Both the position numbers and the translations under genes were made by a program. The notes below the pieces were generated by a model. That model worked only from the letters and a program-made list of their open reading frames with translations, did not search any database and was not told where the DNA came from. This document shows, piece after piece, positions 1-5,185 of a stretch of DNA of 8,383 nt. This DNA comes from Proteobacteria bacterium UBA6729 (GTDB lineage: Bacteria; Pseudomonadota; Gammaproteobacteria; Porifericomitales; Porifericomitaceae): positions 7,523 to 15,905 of the forward strand of contig DKIB01000074.1 in NCBI GenBank assembly GCA_002454015.1, written 5' to 3'. Numbering within the stretch: position 1 is the first letter of the stretch; every line of letters begins with the position of its first letter.

Positions 1-172
1 GAGACGGTTCCGGCCCCCGCCGACTACGCCCGGAACCACCTCCGCAGGGGTGCATAATCCAGGGCATAGTCGCCGTGGGGTCACGGTTTTGGGCTGCGGG
101 AAAGCGAAGCCTGAACTGAACCCTTACAGGGGCTTGCACCGCCCGGCGCAGTCCGGCTACCATGGCGACACC

Positions 173-964
173 ATGCCCCGTCGTTTCACTGCATTCCATG
201 AATGGCTGTGCGTCGTGCTGACGTGCGTCCTGCTGCTGGCGACCCCAGCGGTTCCGGCACTGGAACCCTTCTACGCAGAATATAAAATCAGCTCCAAACG
301 CATGGGCATAGAGGTGGGCAGGCTGGAACGGCGACTGGAGCAGGAGGCGGGCAATCGCTACCGCTACCAGGCCAGTTCCAGCGCGGTCGGGCTCGCCGAC
401 CTGCTGACCGGAGACCGTCGCAATGAGCACAGCCTGTTTGTATACACCGCCGGGGTACTGCAGGTGCTGGAGTATTCCTATCGGCGGGACGGCAACAAGC
501 AACAATACCGACAGGCCCGCTTTGACTGGGATAATGCCCGGCTGTTCCTCGACAACAATGGGACACAGCAGGAGCTGGAACTGCAGCCGGGTACCGTGGA
601 TCGACTGAGCAGCGAGCTGGTATTTATGCAGCACCTCCAGCGGGGCCGTCTCGCTCCGGTATACCACATTACCAACGGCGGCACTGTACATGACTACCGG
701 CTGGAGGTGTTGCAGCAGGAAACTTCCGTACCCACACCACTCGGCCCCCTGCAAAGCATCCAGTTGTTGCGGCGGCGCACCACGAGCGGTGCGGAACGCA
801 AAACACTGATCTGGTGCGCGCCTGAACTCAATTATTTGCCGGTGCGCATAGAGGGGAACACCGATGCCTTTGTGGCCGAGTTGATCTACTACCGCAGCGA
901 CACACTCGAACTCAAACCGTCCCGCACCCCTGCTGCTGCACCCGGTACACCGGGCCTGTACTGA
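173..964 (+). CDS. Secreted DUF3108-family protein
   Basis: A 263-residue protein of the DUF3108 family, whose molecular function is not established. Residues 1-29 form a signal peptide: RR near the start, a hydrophobic stretch (WLCVVLTCVLLLA) and a likely cleavage after PAVPA, so the mature protein begins LEPFYAEY and should be exported to the periplasm. Family hallmarks follow in order: the AEYKISSKRMGIEVG start, a serine-rich stretch before GLADLLTGD, the RFDWDNAR block near residue 116, GTVDRLSSELVFMQHLQRG near 140-158, the TPLGPLQS block near 188-195, and WCAPELNYLPVRIE near 214-227. I chose ATG at 173 because the signal peptide starts there, although no good Shine-Dalgarno precedes it. 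The frame stays open upstream to a GTG at 50, but that extra sequence looks non-coding. In Pseudomonas the family member sits beside purN; the left edge is too short to test that here. It converges on dsbC. Confidence 0.85.
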   Translation: MPRRFTAFHEWLCVVLTCVLLLATPAVPALEPFYAEYKISSKRMGIEVGRLERRLEQEAGNRYRYQASSSAVGLADLLTGDRRNEHSLFVYTAGVLQVLEYSYRRDGNKQQYRQARFDWDNARLFLDNNGTQQELELQPGTVDRLSSELVFMQHLQRGRLAPVYHITNGGTVHDYRLEVLQQETSVPTPLGPLQSIQLLRRRTTSGAERKTLIWCAPELNYLPVRIEGNTDAFVAELIYYRSDTLELKPSRTPAAAPGTPGLY

Positions 965-968
965 CTAC

Positions 969-1691
969 TCAGCTGCCGAATTCAAGCAGGATACGGTCCG
1001 GCGGCATATAGCCCGGCAGCTCCCGGCCGTTCTCCATATACATGGCTGGCGTACCCGTGATACCAAACTGTCGACCCAGGCGCGTGTGCCGCCCCACCGG
1101 GTTGCTGCAGCTCTGCTCCGCCACCGACTCGCCGGACTTGGCCTGCGTCAGCGCCGCATGACGGTCCTTTGCGCACCAGACGGACTCCATCGACCTCCGG
1201 GCCTGCTCCGGATCCCCGATGACCGGGTAGGCCAGATAGCGCACGGCCACCCCCCGGCGATTCAGTTCCGGCACGTCCCGATGCAGTTTGCGACAGTAGC
1301 CACAATTCACATCGGTAAACACATACAGCACATGACGGGTGCGCGCAGGCGCAAACTCTATCAGTTCCTCAGGGGGTATACCGTGCAGAGCCCGGGCGCG
1401 GAACTCATTACGGCGCTGCTCACTCAGATTCCTGCGCCCCTCCAGATCCAGCAGGTCACCACCAGTCAGGGCATGACGACCGTCGCCGCTGATATAAATG
1501 AACTCGGTCCCATACTGCAACTCGTACAGATCCGGGATCGGGGTCCCCCGAATGCTGTCCACCGACTGACCATCGGCAAGCGGGGCGGCCACGGCCTCCA
1601 GACGCGCACGCAGGGCAGCGTCCGGCTCGGCAGCCCCCACCGATACGGCAGTGCATACCAACACCAACAGCAATGAACACCTGACTGACAT
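969..1691 (-). CDS. dsbC: Thiol:disulfide interchange protein DsbC
   Basis: Periplasmic disulfide isomerase that reshuffles wrong disulfide bonds in exported proteins and is kept reduced by DsbD. The predicted protein has 240 residues, close to the E. coli length. Residues 1-20 are a signal peptide (MSVRCSLLLVLVCTAVSVGA, then AEP). The N-terminal dimerisation domain covers about 22-85. The thioredoxin-fold domain carries the active site CGYC at 130-133 within FTDVNCGYCRKLH, the cis-proline loop GTPA at 213-216, and the second structural cysteine pair C173 and C195 (VWCAKD...QSC) as in E. coli DsbC. I chose the ATG at 1691 because AGGA lies 8 bases upstream; an ATG three codons earlier (1700) has its Shine-Dalgarno too close. 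It lies downstream of xerD, as in E. coli, after an 89-98 base spacer containing a duplicated xerD end. The stop codon is 4 bases from the stop of the converging gene, leaving no room for a terminator between them. Confidence 0.94.
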   Translation of the reverse strand: MSVRCSLLLVLVCTAVSVGAAEPDAALRARLEAVAAPLADGQSVDSIRGTPIPDLYELQYGTEFIYISGDGRHALTGGDLLDLEGRRNLSEQRRNEFRARALHGIPPEELIEFAPARTRHVLYVFTDVNCGYCRKLHRDVPELNRRGVAVRYLAYPVIGDPEQARRSMESVWCAKDRHAALTQAKSGESVAEQSCSNPVGRHTRLGRQFGITGTPAMYMENGRELPGYMPPDRILLEFGS

Positions 1692-1727
1692 GATCGCCAT
1701 CCTAACCGATCCAGCCAACCGGGTACA

Positions 1728-1754
1728 GTCAACCCCGCGGGTGGTGGGCAACAT
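1728..1754 (-). repeat. Spacer copy of a 27-base direct repeat of the xerD 3' end
   Basis: This stretch matches 1789-1815 at 26 of 27 bases; the only difference is the A at 1751, which corresponds to G at 1812. The other copy is the coding end of xerD (AHHPRG and stop). This one lies in the untranslated spacer between xerD and dsbC, offset by 61 bases. The core CCCGCGGG is palindromic. Similarity stops sharply after 27 bases on both sides. On the dsbC sense strand the copy ends in TTGACT (1727-1732), which resembles a -35 box, but I see no good -10 at the right distance. Confidence 0.85.
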
Positions 1755-1788
1755 GGCCAGCCAGGGTAACCACCGCTCCACGGATGCT

Positions 1789-1815
1789 GTCAACCCCGCG
1801 GGTGGTGGGCAGCAT
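1789..1815 (-). repeat. xerD-terminal copy of the 27-base direct repeat
   Basis: This is the partner of 1728-1754. It encodes the last residues of XerD and its TGA stop at 1790-1792. Because XerD proteins commonly end in a HHPR-type tail, this copy is very probably the original and the spacer copy the duplicate. On the sense strand the end of this copy forms a perfect TTGACA (1788-1793), again without a convincing -10 downstream. Confidence 0.85.
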
Positions 1816-2686
1816 GCAAGCGCTGCAGACGCTCCTGGGCGATGTGCGTATAGATCTGGGTAGTGGAGATATCGCTGTGGCCCAACAGCATCTGTACGGC
1901 CCGCAGGTCAGCACCATGATTCACCAGATGCGTGGCAAAGGCATGTCGCAACACGTGTGGACTGGGCAACCGGGCCAGCCCGGCCAGCCGGGCATGGCGA
2001 CGCAGCAGGTACCAGAAGTTCTGGCGACTCATGGGGCGACCCGCACGCCCGGGGAACAGGTGCCCGGCACTGTTGCGCCCGGTCAGCTCCGGCAGGGCCT
2101 CCCGCTTGTAGCGCTCCAGATAATCCAGTGCGGGCAGGCCCAGCGGCACCAGCCGTTCCTTGCCCCCCTTGCCGGTAATACGGACTGCACCCTGACGCAG
2201 ATTCAGCTGGTCGCTGCGTAGCGCCACCAGTTCGGACACCCGCAGTCCCGTGGCATACAACACCTCCAGCATGGTGCGATCCCGCAGACCCAGTAGCGTA
2301 CTCTCGTCCGGGGCCGCCAACAGCATCTCTACCTCCGCTTCGCTCATGGACTGTGGCAGCGGTCGACCCCCATGGGGGGTACGCAGGGCCTCTACCGGGC
2401 TCCGGTTGACCTGACCCTGCCGTTCCAGATGGGCATAAAACCGTTTCAAACAGGACAGGCGCCGACTCCGGGTACTGCGGGTCTGTCCGCAGGCTGACGA
2501 CTCCAGATATTCGCGCACCTGCGTGGTACTGACCACCAGCGGGTCCAGCGCCTTGCGCTGCACCCATGCCAGAAAGGAACCCATATCCGCGCGGTAGGCA
2601 GCCAGGGTATTTGCACTCAGCCCGCGCTCCAGCCACAGGGTATCCAGAAAGCCATCCACCAGACGCTGCTCCGCGGTGAGACTCAA
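1790..2686 (-). CDS. xerD: Site-specific tyrosine recombinase XerD
   Basis: Cytoplasmic recombinase that, with XerC and under FtsK control, resolves chromosome dimers at the dif site. The protein has 298 residues, the same as E. coli XerD. The N-terminal SAM-like core-binding domain covers about 5-90 (LWLERGLSANTLAAYRADM). The catalytic domain covers about 110-290 and has all the expected residues: R149 (ATGLRVSEL), K173 (TGKGGKER), H244 and R247 (PHVLRHAFATHL), H270 (LLGHSD) and the nucleophile Y279 (TTQIYTH). The tail LHAAHHPRG resembles that of E. coli. The start is TTG at 2686, sharing bases with the TGA stop of the upstream methyltransferase gene (TTGA). The next in-frame ATG, at codon 35, would remove part of the core-binding domain. 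The overlap suggests translational coupling. XerC is the alternative identity, but length, tail and the dsbC neighbour favour XerD. Confidence 0.95.
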   Translation of the reverse strand: MSLTAEQRLVDGFLDTLWLERGLSANTLAAYRADMGSFLAWVQRKALDPLVVSTTQVREYLESSACGQTRSTRSRRLSCLKRFYAHLERQGQVNRSPVEALRTPHGGRPLPQSMSEAEVEMLLAAPDESTLLGLRDRTMLEVLYATGLRVSELVALRSDQLNLRQGAVRITGKGGKERLVPLGLPALDYLERYKREALPELTGRNSAGHLFPGRAGRPMSRQNFWYLLRRHARLAGLARLPSPHVLRHAFATHLVNHGADLRAVQMLLGHSDISTTQIYTHIAQERLQRLHAAHHPRG

Positions 2687-3159
2687 AACACCACCCCCTC
2701 GTGGCGCAGTAGCCAGCGCTTGTGGCGTACCCCCCCCAGACTGAACCCACCCGGCTGACCATCAGCAGCCACCACCCGGTGGCAGGGCACCACCAGCGGC
2801 AGTGGATTGCTGGCACAGCCCCTGCCTACCGCTCGCGGGGCCGTGTGCAACCGCGCTGCCAGCACCCCGTAGCTGACCACCTGACCGCACTGCACCTGAC
2901 CCAGGGCTTGCCGCAACCGTTGCTGAAAGGCCGTCGCCGCTGTGACCAGAGGCAGTCTGCACAGGGCATCATGATGCCCGGCAAAATATGCCCGCAAGGC
3001 CTCCACCACCGGCCTTGATACGACCGTGCTACACGCAGCAGGCCGACCACGCGCACGGCGGATGCGTCGCAACCGCTGCCCGGCAAATTCCAGTACCAGT
3101 ACCCCTATGGGCGAGTAATACAGCTGCAGCTGCCCGGATTCACCTGCAGGGTCCACCAT
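2683..3159 (-). CDS. ogt: Methylated-DNA--[protein]-cysteine S-methyltransferase
   Basis: Suicide DNA repair protein that removes the alkyl group from O6-alkylguanine (and O4-alkylthymine) onto its own cysteine. It has 158 residues. A short divergent N-terminal domain (about 1-70) is followed by the conserved C-terminal domain: VSYGVLA near 95-101, the recognition-helix region RAVGRGCASNP at 109-119 with N118, and the active site PCHRV with acceptor C126, then GGFSLGG and KRWLLRHEG. The cysteine is present, so it is a true methyltransferase and not an alkyltransferase-like protein, which has Trp there. ATG at 3159 lies 17 bases after the rplS stop; the Shine-Dalgarno (GGGAC) is weak. Its stop overlaps the xerD TTG start. 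There is no Ada regulatory domain, so ogt is preferred to ada, but the symbol is by family only. A run of eight G (2730-2737) lies near the 3' end. Confidence 0.88.
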   Translation of the reverse strand: MVDPAGESGQLQLYYSPIGVLVLEFAGQRLRRIRRARGRPAACSTVVSRPVVEALRAYFAGHHDALCRLPLVTAATAFQQRLRQALGQVQCGQVVSYGVLAARLHTAPRAVGRGCASNPLPLVVPCHRVVAADGQPGGFSLGGVRHKRWLLRHEGVVF

Positions 3160-3176
3160 GCCCGCGTCCCGGGTAC

Positions 3177-3572
3177 TCAGGCCCCGGCGGCAGGACGGCC
3201 GTCGCCGGGAGTCGGAGTCACCGGTCGCAATCTCTCGCGGATGCGTGCGGCACGACCACGCAAGGCACGCAGGTAGTACAGTTTGGCCCGCCGTACCCGC
3301 CCGCGACGCTTGACCTCCACACTCTCAATCGCCGGACTGCAGGTCTGGAACACCCGTTCCACCCCCTCGCCATAGGAGATCTTGCGCACAGTGAACGAAG
3401 CATTGAGCCCCCGATTGCGCATCGCGATCACCACCCCCTCAAATTTCTGCAGACGTTCACGCTTGCCTTCCAGTATGCGCACCCGTACCACCACGGTATT
3501 GCCAGGCCTGAAGTCCCCGGTGGGACGACCTGCCATCTGTTCCATCTCCAGTTCCTGTATCACATCAGTCAT
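3177..3572 (-). CDS. rplS: 50S ribosomal protein L19
   Basis: Large-subunit ribosomal protein located at the interface with the 30S subunit. The 131 residues align over the first 115 or so with E. coli L19: QELEMEQM near the start, [16 protein letters not shown] near 21-36, [26 protein letters not shown] near 41-66, [10 protein letters not shown], and the basic end [15 protein letters not shown] to ARIRERL. The family usually stops about there; here about 16 residues rich in Pro, Gly and Ala follow ([16 protein letters not shown]). ATG at 3572 has a very good Shine-Dalgarno, AAGGAG, 7 bases upstream, stronger than for its operon neighbours and fitting the high expression of a ribosomal protein. 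It is the last gene of the conserved rpsP-rimM-trmD-rplS set. It starts 27 bases after the trmD stop, and ogt follows after 17 bases. Confidence 0.97.
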   Translation of the reverse strand: MTDVIQELEMEQMAGRPTGDFRPGNTVVVRVRILEGKRERLQKFEGVVIAMRNRGLNASFTVRKISYGEGVERVFQTCSPAIESVEVKRRGRVRRAKLYYLRALRGRAARIRERLRPVTPTPGDGRPAAGA

Positions 3573-3599
3573 TGCCTTACTCCTTACTCCCTGCTGCCT

Positions 3600-4337
3600 T
3601 CAACCGCAGCGTTGATACTCCTCCAGCAGTGCACGGTCCTCCGCGCCCAAATCCATACCATGCAACAGTTCCGGGCGGCGCTCCCAAGTGCGCCCCAGGG
3701 CCTGCATGCGCCGCCACCGCCGAATACGCTCATGGTCGCCGGACAGCAACACCTCCGGCACTGCCCGGCCCGCAAAACGGTCCGGGCGCGTGTAGTGCGG
3801 ACAATCCAGCAGCCCGTCCCGGAACGAATCCTGACAGGCCGACTGTGCGTTGCCCAGCACCCCTGGCAACTGCCGCATCACCGCGTCTATCAGTACCATG
3901 GCGGCAACCTCGCCGCCACTCAGCACATAGTCTCCAATCGACCATTCCTGGTCGATCTCCAGTTCCAGCAGGCGCTCGTCCACGCCCTCATAACGCCCGG
4001 CCAGCAGCAACAGCCCCGGACAACGCGACAGTTCCTCCACCCCGGCCTGATCCAGACGCCGTCCCTGTGGACTCAGGTACAGGGCCGGACTGCGGGTCGG
4101 CAACCACGCCCTGGCAGCCCCCATGGCCCGCTGCAGGGGCGGTGCCATCAGCACCATACCCGGCCCGCCACCATACGGCCTGTCGTCCACGCCGTGGCTG
4201 CCGGCCACCACATACCGGCGCGGGTCCCAGGCCCGCAGGCCAAGCCTGCCCTCCCGAACCGCGCGCCCCATGATACCGTAATCCACGAGCCACTGAAACA
4301 TCCCCGGAAACAGGGTGACCACAGCAACGCGAAACAC
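3600..4337 (-). CDS. trmD: tRNA (guanine-N1-)-methyltransferase TrmD
   Basis: SAM-dependent SPOUT-class enzyme that makes m1G37 next to the anticodon, preventing +1 frameshifting. From the GTG at 4337 the protein has 245 residues (E. coli 255). It shows the start FRVAVVTLFPGMF, DDRPYGGGPGM at 51-61, and the trefoil-knot SAM site: YLSPQGRRLDQ near 87-97, AGRYEGVDER at 113-122, and EWSIGDYVLSGGE at 131-143. The catalytic pair appears as R155 and D170 (QDSFRDGLLDCPHYTRP), one number above the family positions 154 and 169. The C-terminal domain has IRRWRRMQALGRTWERRPEL. The frame is open for 26 codons upstream without recognisable TrmD sequence. GTG at 4337 matches the family N-terminus and begins one base after the rimM stop (TGA-G-GTG), so translation is probably coupled to rimM. 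Confidence 0.96.
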   Translation of the reverse strand: MFRVAVVTLFPGMFQWLVDYGIMGRAVREGRLGLRAWDPRRYVVAGSHGVDDRPYGGGPGMVLMAPPLQRAMGAARAWLPTRSPALYLSPQGRRLDQAGVEELSRCPGLLLLAGRYEGVDERLLELEIDQEWSIGDYVLSGGEVAAMVLIDAVMRQLPGVLGNAQSACQDSFRDGLLDCPHYTRPDRFAGRAVPEVLLSGDHERIRRWRRMQALGRTWERRPELLHGMDLGAEDRALLEEYQRCG

Positions 4338-4338
4338 C

Positions 4339-4875
4339 TCAGGATTCCCGGGGACTGCATACGCAGATGCGTCCGGCCTGCAGGTCCACGCTGTGCACGT
4401 GGACGCCCGGCACAAACGGTATCAGCTGCCGACCCTTCCGGCCGCTGATTTCCAGCAACTCGTGTGCACCATTGTCCAGCAGGGCACTCACCCGCCCCAG
4501 ATGTGCGCCAGAGTGCTGCTCGTACACCGCCAATCCCACCAGGTCGCACCAGTAGTAAACCCCCTGAGCGGGTTCCGGCAGACGCGCCCGGGGCACCGCG
4601 ATACGGCTACCGCCCCAGCTGCGCGCCCGGTCGCGGTCATTCAGCCCGGCCAGCCGCGCCAGCAGCTGACCCCCTGGCCCGGTACCCACCTGGCAAGTCC
4701 AGGCGCGCACCCAGCGCTGACCACAGGATAACCACCACGGATTGTACCCGGCCAGCTGCTCCGCCGGACGGGTCCAGGATGCAACCTTCAGTCTGCCGTC
4801 GAGTCCGTGTGCCCCCAGCACCCGGCCCAGCACGACGAAGCGATCATCCGCCGCCCCGGTGCCCCCCTCAGCCAG
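4339..4875 (-). CDS. rimM: Ribosome maturation factor RimM
   Basis: 16S rRNA processing factor that binds ribosomal protein S19 and assists maturation of the 30S head. From the proposed CTG start the protein has 178 residues (E. coli 182). The N-terminal barrel begins [19 protein letters not shown] (13-31), with [20 protein letters not shown] near 78-97. The PRC-barrel domain covers about 103-175, with YYWCDLVGL at 107-115, [18 protein letters not shown] and LIPFVPGV. No in-frame ATG, GTG or TTG lies in the right place. The first ATG upstream (4950) would overlap rpsP by 83 bases, and a GTG at 4833 would cut into the first beta strand. The CTG at 4873-4875 lies 10 bases after a perfect AAGGAG (4886-4891) and overlaps the rpsP stop (CTGGCTGA). 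Gene identity is certain; the start is inferred. Confidence 0.93.
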   Translation of the reverse strand: MAEGGTGAADDRFVVLGRVLGAHGLDGRLKVASWTRPAEQLAGYNPWWLSCGQRWVRAWTCQVGTGPGGQLLARLAGLNDRDRARSWGGSRIAVPRARLPEPAQGVYYWCDLVGLAVYEQHSGAHLGRVSALLDNGAHELLEISGRKGRQLIPFVPGVHVHSVDLQAGRICVCSPRES

Positions 4876-5122
4876 CGGTGCGTTGCTCCTTGAGCAGCCT
4901 GGCCACTCGTGTTGAGACCTGTGCGCCACGTTCCAGCCAATAGTCGGCACGTGACAGATCTATACGCAACCGCTCCGCACCCCTGTCCCGTTCCAGCAGG
5001 GGATTAAAATAGCCGATGCGCTCCAGCGCACGACCATCCCGCTTCACGCGACTGTCCATAACCACCACATGATAGAAGGGTCGCCGATTGGAACCGCCAC
5101 GTGATAACCGTATCCTTACCAT
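4868..5122 (-). CDS. rpsP: 30S ribosomal protein S16
   Basis: Small-subunit ribosomal protein important for 30S assembly. The 84 residues (E. coli 82) show the family pattern: [20 protein letters not shown] at the start, then [18 protein letters not shown] near 36-42, [19 protein letters not shown] and VARLLKE. I chose ATG at 5122 because the conserved MVRIRL N-terminus begins there and GGAG lies 8 bases upstream; an in-frame GTG at 5146 would fall inside the upstream hairpin. It is the first gene of the rpsP-rimM-trmD-rplS block. Its 3' end contains the Shine-Dalgarno of rimM. The usual upstream neighbour ffh is absent; pnp ends 60 bases before it. Confidence 0.97.
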   Translation of the reverse strand: MVRIRLSRGGSNRRPFYHVVVMDSRVKRDGRALERIGYFNPLLERDRGAERLRIDLSRADYWLERGAQVSTRVARLLKEQRTAG

Positions 5123-5134
5123 AAACACCGCTCC

Positions 5135-5153
5135 GCCCGCCACCACGGCGGGC
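5135..5153 (-). promoter_or_regulatory. GC-rich hairpin abutting the rpsP ribosome binding site
   Basis: On the transcribed strand GCCCGCC and GGCGGGC form a perfect 7-base-pair stem around the 5-base loop GTGGT. The 3' arm is followed directly by GGAG, the rpsP Shine-Dalgarno. No run of T follows, only GTGTTT and then the rpsP ATG, so it is not an ordinary intrinsic terminator for pnp. It could shield the ribosome binding site, act as an mRNA end-stabilising element after pnp, or have no role. The structure is seen; the role is inference. Confidence 0.45.
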
Positions 5154-5157
5154 TCGC

Positions 5158-5185
5158 ATCATACCCCGACAGCACCGCCCGTCTA
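5158..5185 (-). promoter_or_regulatory. Candidate sigma70-type promoter for rpsP-rimM-trmD-rplS
   Basis: On the minus strand a TATGAT (5158-5163) lies 16 bases after TAGACG (5180-5185), matching 5 of 6 and 4 of 6 bases of the consensus boxes. It would start transcription about 30 bases before the rpsP ATG, just ahead of the 5135-5153 hairpin. The -35 box overlaps the end of pnp. Read-through from pnp is the alternative source of rpsP mRNA. Confidence 0.35.

Noticed and set aside
1..57. Open plus-strand frame ending in TAA at 55-57, possibly the 3' end of an upstream gene such as purN
   Set aside because: Eighteen codons are too few to identify, do not resemble PurN ends I know, and other frames on both strands are open here too.
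53..58. CATAAT as a -10 box for the DUF3108 gene
   Set aside because: No convincing -35 box lies 16-18 bases upstream, and the site is over 110 bases from the start codon.
965..968. Bidirectional terminator between the converging DUF3108 gene and dsbC
   Set aside because: Only 4 bases separate the stops, and I found no strong dyad with T-runs on either side.
2988..4448. A 486-codon open frame on the plus strand across ogt, rplS and trmD
   Set aside because: It is antisense to well-recognised genes. Its protein is low-complexity, rich in Pro, His, Gln and Arg, with no family resemblance: a usual shadow in GC-rich DNA.
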